DNA of 39,414 nucleotides from Bacteroidota bacterium (GCA_017860455.1 JAGDMF010000017.1:1-39414), one strand, 5' to 3'; shown: positions 14,731 to 23,163, counted from the first letter of the stretch. Notes: generated by a model from the sequence alone, not told the origin. Made by a program: numbers and translations.

Positions 14731-15174
14731 TTACAAACGGATCATTTTTATGGGAATGGTATCGTTTTTTTGTAATAGAATCTTAATTTCATCAAATCGG
14801 GGAGCTCTAAGTAATGGGGAAAAGTTTTTAGAAAACCCGAACCATTCTTTCGGGATTCCCAATATGTTTTTATTACAAACTTTATCCCCATTTTGATCAT
14901 GATACAAGGCAACAGCATAATACCCTGAAGGTAAATCGACAAAAGTTATTGTGATACTATGATCTTTAACCGGAATTGTTTTTTTTATAAACTCTTCTCC
15001 TTCCTTCAAAAAACTCTTCACATTATTAAAAATGCTAATGACCATATTCCCTTTTTTTTCTTTCACATTCGTAACTTGAACGGTTAACGAATGGTTTTGA
15101 GCCACAATTAAACTGCAGGAAAAAAAGATCAAAACAAACAACAATCCAATTTTATAAAATTTCAACAAGTTCAT
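14731..15174 (-). CDS. Secreted DUF2141 protein
   Basis: 147 residues with a signal peptide ending near IVAQ. The mature part fits DUF2141: LTVQVTNVKEKKGNMVISIF, TITFVDLPSGYYAVALYHDQ (the L-P-x-G-x-Y-A-x-x-x-x-H-D motif), NGDKVCNKNILGIPKEWFGF and the closing beta strand. The family has a prealbumin-like beta fold, is secreted or outer-membrane associated, and has no established activity. The HDQNGDKVCNKN segment resembles the family's Asp-rich, possibly metal-binding loop. No promoter box was found upstream, where dispersed repeats begin. Confidence 0.88.
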   Translation of the reverse strand: MNLLKFYKIGLLFVLIFFSCSLIVAQNHSLTVQVTNVKEKKGNMVISIFNNVKSFLKEGEEFIKKTIPVKDHSITITFVDLPSGYYAVALYHDQNGDKVCNKNILGIPKEWFGFSKNFSPLLRAPRFDEIKILLQKNDTIPIKMIRL

Positions 15175-15512
15175 AATTAATGTTTTAATATAGAACGTTA
15201 AAAGTGAGGTTGTAGTATGGGTTTTGGGTCTTGGGTCTTGGGTTTTAGGTTTTAGGTTTTAGGTTTCAGTTCTCAGATATCAGTTGTTGAAAGGTTGAAC
15301 GCTGCGCTGTTTAAAGTTAAAAGGTTGAAAGGTTTAATCGCTTCGCTGTTTAAAGTTTAACCTCGAAGAGGTTCCATGTGAATAACCGTATGCAAGCTTG
15401 CGCAGCTTACGGATGAATAACCGCTCTCGTTTCATTAATCTCTCAGCGTTCCCTGCGAACTCAGCGGGAAAGAATAATGAGCATTCGAGCATTCAGAGCA
15501 AATTTTTATATT
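15175..15512. other. 338-bp repeat-filled intergenic region
   Basis: Contains heptamer-period words (15219-15287), a tandem duplication around GCTGTTTAAAGTT (about 15285-15360), and the hairpin CCTC-GAA-GAGG. It also holds a palindromic stretch bracketed by two copies of TGAATAACCG (15379-15388 and 15414-15423), and a GAGCATTCGAGCATTC stretch at 15479-15494. No gene is supported. Confidence 0.6.
15219..15287 (+). repeat. Heptamer-period repeat, GGGTTTT/AGGTTTT then CAGNNNT words
   Basis: Seven in-phase heptamers (GGGTTTT, GGGTCTT twice, GGGTTTT, AGGTTTT twice, AGGTTTC) run 15219-15267. The 7-nt spacing then continues with CAG at 15267, 15274 and 15281 although the words change. Confidence 0.75.
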
Positions 15513-16088
15513 TTAATAAAATCCGTTTTCTAAATCATAATTTAAATCACAAAATTCCCACTGGTAATTTGAATTAACAATTGCATTTTGGATATAAGAA
15601 TTATTATTTTCGTTCAATTTTTCCTTATTGTTTTGCCACCAGATTGTATATAATTGTTTCAAAATGATGATATCTTCATATGTTAATTTGCGAGAATCAT
15701 TTTTTACTGATAGTGAATAACATTTAAAATCAGTATTAACAATTTTTTCAATTATTTTAATGAAAACAATTCCAACATATTCTGATTCAATTGTTGACGA
15801 CAATATTCCATGGTCAACTATATATTCAGATTTAGTATCAATGAATTCTATTAAAATTGGGATAGCAGAATAACCATGATTCATGATGTTATTTAGTAAA
15901 TAATTATTATCTTTATCATTTAGCCGTTTCAATTGAGGATCAATCGTATGTTCAGTTACTAAAAATTTTTCTATAAGAGAATCAATACTAGATTGACTAT
16001 AAGAATTTATCCAAGAAAATTGTATATGAATGATAACGAATAAAATGAATATTCTTTTATTGTTAAAAAATTTTATTATCTTTTTCAT
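15513..16088 (-). CDS. Unknown secreted protein
   Basis: 191 residues from the ATG at 16088; the ATG at 16112 overlaps the -7 box and is excluded. A signal peptide (MKKIIKFFNNKRIFILFVII to about SYSQ) leads into a helical protein with NDKDNNYLLNNIMNHGYSAI, PILIEFIDTKSEYIV, and LKQLYTIWWQNNKEKLNENN. The IPxLIEFID and xxIWWQxNK features suggest a HEAT-like helical repeat, but I do not recognise the family. Unusually rich in Asn, Ile and Lys. Its 5' region is duplicated upstream of the next gene. Confidence 0.65.
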   Translation of the reverse strand: MKKIIKFFNNKRIFILFVIIHIQFSWINSYSQSSIDSLIEKFLVTEHTIDPQLKRLNDKDNNYLLNNIMNHGYSAIPILIEFIDTKSEYIVDHGILSSTIESEYVGIVFIKIIEKIVNTDFKCYSLSVKNDSRKLTYEDIIILKQLYTIWWQNNKEKLNENNNSYIQNAIVNSNYQWEFCDLNYDLENGFY

Positions 16089-16093
16089 GTAGT

Positions 16094-16215
16094 GTTTGTT
16101 TTTGGAGTTCAAATATACAACTTTTTAAATAAATTCATTTTTTTTTAACACTAAGGACACAATGATTTTTATCACAGAGGACTCAGTGGAAAATCACTTT
16201 GTGTTCTTTGTGTGA
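16094..16215 (-). repeat. Duplicated 5' region, copy A
   Basis: Closely matches copy B at 16907-17035. It holds a -7 box TATATTTG (16117-16110) and, further upstream, an imperfect 15-bp inverted repeat (16148-16162 with 16199-16213, two mismatches) made of ACACTAAGGACACAA and TTGTGTTCTTTGTGT. Transcription would start near 16104 and read into the gene at 16088. Confidence 0.7.
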
Positions 16216-16222
16216 TAAAAAA

Positions 16223-16792
16223 TTATTCATTTTTCACTTTATAAATTAAACAAAAATCATTGAATAATATTAAAATTTGTGAATATTTGGACAAAAGTGA
16301 AAATTTATCATTTTCAACTATATCAAGATATTTTTTTAAAATTTCATTTTGATTAGCATATTTATAAATTTTTTCTTTTCCTATTTGATTCATTATCGCA
16401 TTTCTTCTTTTATGTTCAATATAAGTATATGGTGAAGAAATTAGAGATAAAAAGAATAACCTTATTTGATATTCTTGTTTTTTGTATTCTTCCTTAAGAT
16501 GGATTCTATCCATTAATTTTCCAATAAACATTGCATAAGTTTCTTCATTAGGCTTAAGTGCAAAAATTTTTAATAAATGACAAATATCACCTGTTTCCAT
16601 GTATTGATTAGACTCAGAATTTACAAAGATCTCTATTTCAGTCCAAAAATGGTCTAAGTGTTTGTTGAAATACTTGTATGAATAAATTGAATCACATTCT
16701 AAAGAATCAATAATTGTTTGACCATACGATGGATATAATTTAAAAATAAAACTAAATAATCCAATTCCAATTATAATTATTTTCCTTTTCAT
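16223..16792 (-). CDS. Unknown secreted protein
   Basis: 189 residues with a signal peptide (MKRKIIIIGIGLFSFIFKLY, cut near SYGQ). The remainder is helical and charged: DSIYSYKYFNKHLDHFW, LLKIFALKPNEETYAMFIGK, YQIRLFFLSLISSPYTY and ILKKYLDIVENDKFSLLSKY. No recognised domain. It lies just upstream of the other secreted unknown (15513-16088) on the same strand, and both are preceded by related 5' sequences. They may therefore be a recently arranged pair, although the proteins themselves show no clear similarity by eye. Confidence 0.62.
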   Translation of the reverse strand: MKRKIIIIGIGLFSFIFKLYPSYGQTIIDSLECDSIYSYKYFNKHLDHFWTEIEIFVNSESNQYMETGDICHLLKIFALKPNEETYAMFIGKLMDRIHLKEEYKKQEYQIRLFFLSLISSPYTYIEHKRRNAIMNQIGKEKIYKYANQNEILKKYLDIVENDKFSLLSKYSQILILFNDFCLIYKVKNE

Positions 16793-16906
16793 TTTTTTAT
16801 CTTTATTGTAGTGTCCCCTTTTGTTAGGAAAACTTTTTTTGTTTGATAATATAATTACTTTTCAATCTGGAGATTTAAGTTCTTACTCCCAAATGTGAAA
16901 AGTAGG

Positions 16907-17035
16907 GTTTGTTTTTTGGAGTTCAAATATACAACTTTTTAAATAAATTCACTTTTTTATTTTTTTTAACACTAAGGACACAATGATATTTATCTCAGAG
17001 GACTCCGTGGAAAAAAACTTAGTGATCTTTGTGTG
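16907..17035 (-). repeat. Duplicated 5' region, copy B
   Basis: Matches copy A, including TATATTTG at 16931-16924 and the CACTAAGGACACAATGA stretch. Here the box is about 130 bases from the ATG at 16792. About 100 bases of unrelated DNA separate the GTAGTGT near the start codon from the rest, as if an insertion split the 5' region. Confidence 0.65.
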
Positions 17036-17230
17036 AAAAAAATGAAAAATGAAAAATTGAGAACATGAGCATTCGTGCACATGAGCAAATTTTGCTATTC
17101 TAAAAAAAGGTTGGTGGCGATTTTTGTAAAATATTCTGTTAATGATAAATTTATTGAAATGTTGATTTGGCTAAGGATCTGTACCAATCATTTATCAGAA
17201 TAGATGTCAAAAATGCAAAAAATAGTATGT

Positions 17231-17376
17231 TTGGTTATTTGCTAAATACAAATATAACGCTCCTCTGGAGCGGGATCGTTTTGTCGGGTAATCGTTGGCT
17301 ACAAATATAACGCCACGCTGTGGCGGGATGGTTTTGTCGGTATTCATTTATAGTTTGGCAGTTATCAAATAACCAA
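17231..17376. repeat. MITE-like 146-bp element with terminal inverted repeats and two hairpin units
   Basis: TTGGTTATTTG at 17231-17241 and CAAATAACCAA at 17366-17376 are perfect 11-bp inverted repeats. Inside are two direct 41-nt units (17247-17287 and 17300-17340) with identical flanks ACAAATATAACG and TTTTGTCGG. Each has a 6-bp hairpin: CGCTCC-TCT-GGAGCG in the first and CGCCAC-GCT-GTGGCG in the second. The two stem differences are compensatory. No coding capacity, so movement would need a transposase elsewhere. Confidence 0.7.
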
Positions 17377-17388
17377 TGGCATCGGCGC

Positions 17389-17555
17389 TTCGATACGAAA
17401 CCTTAGTTATTCCTAATTTGTTTTTTTAGTCAGTATTTCCGGTTTCACTCAGCGACCTTAACTTTAAGCAACATACGCACTACTCTAAGGTCGTTGAATA
17501 GAAGCGCCCTCACGATACCTTAAAGAATCGAAGAAATAAATAGCTTCGTATCGAA
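17389..17555. repeat. Inverted-repeat unit next to the MITE-like element
   Basis: TTCGATACGAA (17389-17399) and TTCGTATCGAA (17545-17555) are exact inverted copies. Between them CAGCGACCTTA (17450-17460) pairs with TAAGGTCGTTG (17486-17496) with one G-T. The pattern suggests a folded RNA or another mobile repeat. Confidence 0.5.
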
Positions 17556-17564
17556 ACGTCGGCG

Positions 17565-17745
17565 CTCTGCGCCCTGACCGCATTAGGTCGTAGGCCAGAT
17601 ACCCCGCAAGTTGAGCTGCTTAGGGGATGACGGATCGGGCAGAGCGACCTTGGGAGCTACTGCCCGGCCGATCAGACCCTGGCAGCAAAACGAGGAGTAT
17701 GGGCCGGAGACCGACGGCGAGCTTGCGAGCCGGAATGCCCAAATA
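17565..17745 (-). repeat. Second GC-rich structured element
   Basis: GC-rich block in AT-rich DNA with short hairpins such as GGCGC-TCT-GCGCC (17571-17583). Read on the minus strand it begins GGGCATTCCGGCTCGCAAGC, which parallels the GGGCGTGCCGGCATTCCCGA start of the element at 5355-5532. An open frame crosses it into the S9 peptidase, but its composition and the downstream promoter argue against translation. Confidence 0.5.
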
Positions 17746-17777
17746 GAAAAAATGTCCATACTTTCAATAAAAAATCT

Positions 17778-17785
17778 TATTTTTG
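17778..17785 (+). promoter_or_regulatory. -7 box TATTTTTG of the S9 peptidase operon
   Basis: TAnnTTTG match 17 bases before the ATG at 17803. It fixes the start and excludes the 64-residue extension to 17611. Confidence 0.6.
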
Positions 17786-17802
17786 CAGAAAAATATTCCA
17801 GT

Positions 17803-19884
17803 ATGAAAAAATTCTTTTTCTTTTTTGCACTTTTAGCTTTTATTTTTATGTCTTGTGATAAAAAACAACCGGTTGAAAAGGAAACTTCCGTTATAACCAG
17901 AGAGAGTCGGAAAATTCCTGATTTCTCTAAGGGAATAATGAATGAAGAGATCCTTTGGTATCTGGGTAGAATTACCGATCCAAAATTATCTCCGGACGGA
18001 AAAACACTCCTTTTTGGAATTAAATATTTCGACTATACCCTAAATAAAGGAAATATGGATCTCTATACGATGCCGGTTGCCGGTGGAGAGCCTAAACAGA
18101 TTACCAAAACTGCTGAAAATGAGTCTGATGCGATCTGGACTCCCGATGGAAAGAAAATCGCTTTTTTAGCTCCACAAAAAGAAATTATGCAAATCTGGGA
18201 GATGGATCCTGACGGATCAAATAGAAAAGTGGTTTCTAAGGCTACTCAGGATATCAATGCATTTTCATACTCACCTGATATGAAGCATGTTGTATATGCT
18301 ATGAGAGTACAATTAGACCCAACTATTACGGATAGATATCCCGATTTGCCTTTAGCTAATGCCAAAATTTATGATGATTTAATGTATCGCCACTGGAATG
18401 ACTGGAGCGACGGAAAATATTCTCATCTGTTTATTGCCACTTATCCAGCTATGGATCAACCTGTTGAATTGCTAAAAGGGGAGAAATTCAGCTCACCGGT
18501 TCCTTCAAATGGGGGTGTAGAACAAATCAACTGGAGTCCTGATGGTAAAAAATTAGCTTATTGTTCTAAAAAATTAAGTGGAAAACAATTTGCAGTGAGC
18601 ACTAATACTGATATTTACATTTATGATTTAGATGCCAAAACAACGGTTAATCTGACTGAAGGAAATAAAGGATACGATATGGATCCTGTTTTTTCACCTG
18701 ATGGAACCAAATTGGTATGGTGGAGTATGAAAACGGATGGTTTTGAGTCTGAAAAACACCGTTTGTTTGTTCATGATTTTACTACAAAAACGACCAAAGA
18801 TTATAGTGAAAAATTTGATCAGGATGCCCAAAATTTTTCCTGGGATAAAAATAGTACCCAATTATATTTTATCAGTTGTAAAGAGGCAACCCATCAAATT
18901 TATGCTTTACATATTCCAACCGGTGAAATTACTCAAATTACCCAAGGTGATCACGATTACCTGTCTGTAATTAAAACCGGAAATCAGTTGATTGGAACAA
19001 AGACGACCCATGCGCTTCCTTCAGAAATATTTACTGTTGATTTAACCACCAAAGCGGAAAAACAGATCACTTTTGTAAATAAAGATGTTTTATCCAAAAT
19101 AACATTGAGTAAAACCGAAAAAAGATGGGTAAAAACAACAGACGGAAAACAGATGTTGGTATGGGTTGTATTACCTCCTAATTTTGATCCAAACAAAAAA
19201 TATCCAACCATTTTATATTGTCAGGGAGGACCACAATCTTCTGTTAGTCAATTCTTCTCATACAGATGGAATTTTCAGATGATGGCATCCAGAGGGTATA
19301 TCGTTGTTGCGCCCAACAGAAGAGGATTGCCCGGCTTTGGAAGTGAGTGGAATGATCAGATCAGCAAAGATTACGGTGGACAAAATATGAAAGATTACTT
19401 ATCTGCTATTGATGATGTATGTAAAGAATCTTATGTGGATAAAGATCGATTGGGTGCAGTTGGTGCCAGTTATGGTGCATTTTCTGTCTATTGGTTAGCA
19501 GGACATCACAACAAACGGTTTAAAACCTTTATTGCTCATTGCGGTATGTTTAACTTAGAAAGCTGGTATGGTACAACGGAAGAGCTCTTTTTTGCCAATC
19601 ACGATATTGAAGGACCTTATTGGGAAAACTATAAAAGCTATACCAATTCTCCTCATAAATTTGTTAAAAACTGGGACACTCCGATATTGGTGATTCATGG
19701 TGGAAACGATTTCAGAATTCCATATACTGAAGGGATGCAAGCCTTTAATGCCGCTCAAATTCAAGGGATTCCAAGTAGATTTTTATTCTTCCCTGAAGAG
19801 GATCATTTTGTTACCAAACCACAAAATGCGATGTTGTGGCAACGTGAATTTTTAGGCTGGTTAGATCAATGGCTTAAAAAATAG
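17803..19884 (+). CDS. S9 family prolyl oligopeptidase-type lipoprotein peptidase
   Basis: 693 residues from 17803. The lipoprotein signal MKKFFFFFALLAFIFMSC ends at a lipid-modified Cys. Residues about 45-420 form a WD40/TolB-like beta-propeller (LSPDGKTLLFG, WTPDGKKIAFLAP, YSPDMKHVVYAM, WSPDGKKLAYCSK, FSPDGTKLVWWS). The C-terminal alpha/beta hydrolase has Ser556 in GASYGAF, Asp636 in GGNDFRIP and His668 in EEDHFV, a complete catalytic triad. Such enzymes release dipeptides or acyl-amino acids from peptides, as DPP5 of Porphyromonas does in the periplasm; the precise specificity is not readable. First gene of an operon with LptF/G, the SAM hydroxide adenosyltransferase and purB. Confidence 0.93.
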   Translation: MKKFFFFFALLAFIFMSCDKKQPVEKETSVITRESRKIPDFSKGIMNEEILWYLGRITDPKLSPDGKTLLFGIKYFDYTLNKGNMDLYTMPVAGGEPKQITKTAENESDAIWTPDGKKIAFLAPQKEIMQIWEMDPDGSNRKVVSKATQDINAFSYSPDMKHVVYAMRVQLDPTITDRYPDLPLANAKIYDDLMYRHWNDWSDGKYSHLFIATYPAMDQPVELLKGEKFSSPVPSNGGVEQINWSPDGKKLAYCSKKLSGKQFAVSTNTDIYIYDLDAKTTVNLTEGNKGYDMDPVFSPDGTKLVWWSMKTDGFESEKHRLFVHDFTTKTTKDYSEKFDQDAQNFSWDKNSTQLYFISCKEATHQIYALHIPTGEITQITQGDHDYLSVIKTGNQLIGTKTTHALPSEIFTVDLTTKAEKQITFVNKDVLSKITLSKTEKRWVKTTDGKQMLVWVVLPPNFDPNKKYPTILYCQGGPQSSVSQFFSYRWNFQMMASRGYIVVAPNRRGLPGFGSEWNDQISKDYGGQNMKDYLSAIDDVCKESYVDKDRLGAVGASYGAFSVYWLAGHHNKRFKTFIAHCGMFNLESWYGTTEELFFANHDIEGPYWENYKSYTNSPHKFVKNWDTPILVIHGGNDFRIPYTEGMQAFNAAQIQGIPSRFLFFPEEDHFVTKPQNAMLWQREFLGWLDQWLKK

Positions 19885-19892
19885 AGATTGAG

Positions 19893-21014
19893 ATGATGCC
19901 ATTTTTTAAAAAAATACCAAATATTAGACAAAAAATCGGGTGGAAAATAATTGACACTTACATACTTAAAAAGTTTTTAAGTTCATTTGTTTTTGCAATC
20001 ACCTTGCTGATGACTATTATTGTGGTATTTGATTTTTCTGAAAATGTGCACCGTTTTTTAGATAATAATATTTCGATGCATGATATATTTACGAAATATT
20101 ATCTCAACTTCATCCCCTATTTTATCAATCTTTTTATTCCCCTTTTCACTTTTATCAGTGTTATCTGGTTCACTTCCAGAATGTCCAATCAAAATGAGAT
20201 CATCGCGATTTTGAGTGGAGGAATTAACTACTATCGCTTTCTGATACCTTTTTTAGTAGGAGCTGTAATCATCTCATCTTCTGCGGTTTTAATGTCCAAT
20301 GAATTGGTTCCAAAGACAACAGAAAAGATGAATCAGTTCAAGGAAAATATGATGAAAAGGAGAAGTTTTCCCAAATCAAGTATTCATGTCAGAAATTCGG
20401 AAAGTAGTTATATTTATGTTGAAAGATGGGATAAATCGAAAAACATCGGATACCATTTTACTTATGAAGTGATGGGGAATCAATTCATTAAAAATAAAAT
20501 CTCAGCCAAAACCATCACTTATAATCCTGAGACAAAGAGATGGACTTTAAAACACTACTCCAGAAGAACCATTCATGCGGGTGTTGAAAAAGTGACGACA
20601 GGAGAAGTTATGGACACTGTTTTTAACATTGTACCTAACGATCTAGCTCAAGACACCAAAGTGAGCGAAACGATGTCTTATCTGGAATTAAATCGCTATA
20701 TAAAAGCGGAAGAGATAAAAGGCACGGGGATGGCCAAGTATTATATCATTGAAAAACAAACCCGGTTAGCCAATTCCTTAGGAACATTTATTATGACCAT
20801 TTTAGGTTTTTGTGTAGCCTCACAGAAAACAAGGCGTGGAGTTGGAGTGCACCTCTTTTTTGGGATTGGTTTAGCCTTTACTTTTGTGTTTTTTCAACAA
20901 ATATCTAACGTTTTCTCTATGTCCGGTTCAATACCATCGGGATTGGGTCCCTGGATTCCAAACTTCATCTTTTTAATCATTTGTGGCATTTTCCTAAAAT
21001 ATTCAACCAAATAG
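19893..21014 (+). CDS. LptF/LptG family permease (YjgP/YjgQ)
   Basis: 373 residues. Three N-terminal transmembrane helices (about residues 27-50, 72-98 and 115-138), a periplasmic beta-jellyroll domain (about 140-285) and three C-terminal helices (about 292-312, 320-340 and 350-368) give the LptF/G layout. Family pieces: IIDTYILKKFLSSFVFAI, FSRM-like WFTSRMSNQNEIIAILSGG, and the tail TMSYLELNRYIKAEEIKGTG. It forms with its homologue and LptB the inner-membrane pump that extracts LPS and hands it to LptC. The lptC gene lies elsewhere in this window (29961-30545). Whether this is F or G cannot be decided. Confidence 0.93.
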   Translation: MMPFFKKIPNIRQKIGWKIIDTYILKKFLSSFVFAITLLMTIIVVFDFSENVHRFLDNNISMHDIFTKYYLNFIPYFINLFIPLFTFISVIWFTSRMSNQNEIIAILSGGINYYRFLIPFLVGAVIISSSAVLMSNELVPKTTEKMNQFKENMMKRRSFPKSSIHVRNSESSYIYVERWDKSKNIGYHFTYEVMGNQFIKNKISAKTITYNPETKRWTLKHYSRRTIHAGVEKVTTGEVMDTVFNIVPNDLAQDTKVSETMSYLELNRYIKAEEIKGTGMAKYYIIEKQTRLANSLGTFIMTILGFCVASQKTRRGVGVHLFFGIGLAFTFVFFQQISNVFSMSGSIPSGLGPWIPNFIFLIICGIFLKYSTK

Positions 21015-21017
21015 AAT

Positions 21018-21785
21018 ATGACAAACATCACCATATTGAGCGATTGGAAACTCAGAGATCCTTATGTGTCTCTATTTAAAGGAGATATTATCCAACAAGT
21101 TCCGGATTGTCAAATATTTGATATTACCCATGCCATAGATTTACACAAAATTGAACAGGGAGCATTCATTTCAAAAGCATCCTATGCTCATTTCCCTAAG
21201 GGCACAATTCATCTTTTGATGGTAGGAAACAGTTTTTCCCAAAAAGTGAAACCGATTGTTATGAAGTATCATGATCATTGGTTTATCGGTGAAGATACGG
21301 GAATTTTTCAGTTGATTTTAGGAGAAGAGTTCTATTCGGAATTGTATCAATATCCTGATCAGAGTAGTACAAGTCCATTACAAAAGTTGATTGAATTGAT
21401 TCGATGGGTTCAATCAGGGACGATTCAAACAAACGGTATTGAAATTCTCAATTTGAAACCTGCAAGAATGAATCAACTGTTTGTTAATCAAACTGAAAAA
21501 TCGATTAAAGGTGAAGTTATCTATATTGATTCCCAATGCAATGCCGTAACAAATATTCCGAATGAGACATTCCATCAGATGAATAAAGGGAGTTTTGTAG
21601 CAACACTTTCTTCATCAAAGCATTTAAAAATCACCAAAAAACACGATTTTTACAATGTTTCAGAACCTGAAGTGTACCTTTTCCCAAACCGGTTAGGATT
21701 TATTGAAATCACCTTCTTTCCCGGTAAAATTGCGATTTTAGGTGATATAAAAGCAAAAGATATAATTGAAATTAAATTTACATAA
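21018..21785 (+). CDS. SAM hydroxide adenosyltransferase family protein (DUF62), divergent
   Basis: 255 residues, the family that hydrolyses S-adenosylmethionine to adenosine and methionine and includes fluorinase and chlorinase. Matching blocks: ITILSDWKLRDPYVSLFKGD (normally LTDFG-x-x-D-x-Y-V-x-x-x-K-G), QIFDITHAIDLHKIEQGAF, HFPKGTIHLLMVGN, HWFIGEDTGIFQLIL, and a C-terminal beta domain with GEVIYIDSQCNAVTNIP. The usual T-D-F-G is S-D-W-K and the V-D-P-G-V-G loop is VGNSFSQK, so active-site details differ even from many Bacteroidota members. Activity may be altered. It sits three bases after LptF/G and four before purB. Confidence 0.82.
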   Translation: MTNITILSDWKLRDPYVSLFKGDIIQQVPDCQIFDITHAIDLHKIEQGAFISKASYAHFPKGTIHLLMVGNSFSQKVKPIVMKYHDHWFIGEDTGIFQLILGEEFYSELYQYPDQSSTSPLQKLIELIRWVQSGTIQTNGIEILNLKPARMNQLFVNQTEKSIKGEVIYIDSQCNAVTNIPNETFHQMNKGSFVATLSSSKHLKITKKHDFYNVSEPEVYLFPNRLGFIEITFFPGKIAILGDIKAKDIIEIKFT

Positions 21786-21789
21786 AACA

Positions 21790-23148
21790 ATGAATTTAAA
21801 TACATTAACTGCAATATCCCCCATTGATGGCAGATATTTCAAACAAGTGGAACCTTTAACTGACTATTTTTCAGAATTTGCCCTTATAAAAGCCAGAGTT
21901 TTAGTAGAAGTGGAATATTTTATTGCGCTATGTGAAATACCGCTTCCTCAATTGAAAAACTGTACTTCTGATCATTTTCAAGGATTAAGAAATATCTATC
22001 TTCAATTTAATGAAAACGATGCACTTCAAATTAAAGAGATTGAGAAAACCACCAATCATGATGTAAAAGCAGTTGAATATTTTTTAAAGGGACATTTTGA
22101 TGCTTTGCATTTATCTGAATATAAAGAGTTTATTCATTTTGGATTAACTTCTCAGGATATCAACAATACTGCAATCCCCTATTTGAATAAAAAATTTCAT
22201 CAGGATATTTTAGTTAGCAGATTGTTTGAAATACAAACACTTTGGTTAGAAAAATCGAAAGAGTGGATGGGTATTCCGCTTTTAGCGCATACACATGGCC
22301 AACCTGCAACGCCTACAACAATGGGCAAGGAGTGGTTTGTTTTTTATGAAAGAATCCAAAATCAGATCAACCTCCTTTCACAAATCCCATTTTGTGGTAA
22401 GTTTGGAGGCGCAACCGGTAATTTCAATGCCCATTATGTTGCCTATCCTGCTATTGACTGGGTCGCTTTTGGTAATCGGTTTTTATCCGAAAAGTTAGGG
22501 ATTGTAAGATTGCAAACCACCACTCAAATTGAACATTATGACAACATGTCCGCTTATTTTGATACTTTGAAAAGGATCAATAACATCCTGTTGGATTTTG
22601 ACCGGGATATGTGGACCTATATCTCCATGGAATATTTCAAACAAAGGGTAAAAGAGAATGAAGTGGGATCATCAGCCATGCCGCATAAGGTGAATCCGAT
22701 AGATTTCGAAAACTCTGAAGGGAACATCTGTATTGCTAATGCACTATTTGAAGGATTATCCGCTAAATTGCCCGTTTCCCGGCTTCAAAGAGACTTAACT
22801 GATAGTACGGTCACCCGAAACATTGGCGTGCCTATGGCGCACACCATCATCGCTTTGAACTCTACTATTAAAGGGATCCATAAATTGCTCCTCAATGAAT
22901 CAGCTATTGATGCGGATTTAGAGAAAAACTGGGCTGTTGTGGCAGAAGCGATTCAAACCATACTGAGACGCGAACAATATCCACAACCTTATGAAGCCTT
23001 AAAAGCATTAACCAGAGGGAAAGGTGCTATGACCAAAGAGATTATTCATGAATTTATTGATTCATTGTCTGTTTCTGATTCTGTAAAGATGGAATTGAAA
23101 AAGATCACTCCTCAGAATTATATAGGATTAACTCCAAAAAATTCATAA
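21790..23148 (+). CDS. purB: Adenylosuccinate lyase
   Basis: Catalyses two fumarate eliminations in purine synthesis (SAICAR to AICAR, adenylosuccinate to AMP). The start at 21790 (MNLNTLTAISPIDGRYFKQV) is preferred over 21766, which overlaps the previous gene; this gives 452 residues. Seen: SPIDGRY near the N-terminus, catalytic His region LLAHTHGQPATPTTMGKE, the general-base Ser in the signature GSSAMPHKVNPIDFENSEGN (about residues 292-311), and the QRDLTDSTVTRNIG motif. The sequence is of the E. coli type. Last gene of the operon; its end lies 15 bases from the converging MFS gene with no clear hairpin. Confidence 0.97.
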   Translation: MNLNTLTAISPIDGRYFKQVEPLTDYFSEFALIKARVLVEVEYFIALCEIPLPQLKNCTSDHFQGLRNIYLQFNENDALQIKEIEKTTNHDVKAVEYFLKGHFDALHLSEYKEFIHFGLTSQDINNTAIPYLNKKFHQDILVSRLFEIQTLWLEKSKEWMGIPLLAHTHGQPATPTTMGKEWFVFYERIQNQINLLSQIPFCGKFGGATGNFNAHYVAYPAIDWVAFGNRFLSEKLGIVRLQTTTQIEHYDNMSAYFDTLKRINNILLDFDRDMWTYISMEYFKQRVKENEVGSSAMPHKVNPIDFENSEGNICIANALFEGLSAKLPVSRLQRDLTDSTVTRNIGVPMAHTIIALNSTIKGIHKLLLNESAIDADLEKNWAVVAEAIQTILRREQYPQPYEALKALTRGKGAMTKEIIHEFIDSLSVSDSVKMELKKITPQNYIGLTPKNS

Positions 23149-23163
23149 AGAAAATCCGGTTTT

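Larger units (their letters stand above)
16793..17802. other. 1-kb repeat-rich intergenic region
   Basis: In order: copy B of the duplicated 5' region (16907-17035); heptamer words ATGAAAA twice (17042-17055); a CATGAGCATTCG stretch similar to 15476-15486; the 146-bp inverted-repeat element (17231-17376); an inverted-repeat unit (17389-17555); a GC-rich block (17565-17745); and the promoter of the S9 peptidase. No gene is supported. Confidence 0.6.

Noticed and set aside
17565-17745. rRNA fragment or tRNA in the GC-rich block
   Set aside because: No cloverleaf or conserved rRNA core sequence could be recognised; the pattern fits an interspersed repeat better.
17611-17802. 64-residue N-terminal extension of the S9 peptidase
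   Set aside because: It runs through a GC-rich repeat, lies upstream of the -7 box at 17778-17785, and precedes a clear lipoprotein signal at 17803.
23149-23163. Terminator between purB and the MFS gene
   Set aside because: The 15-base gap has no inverted repeat.
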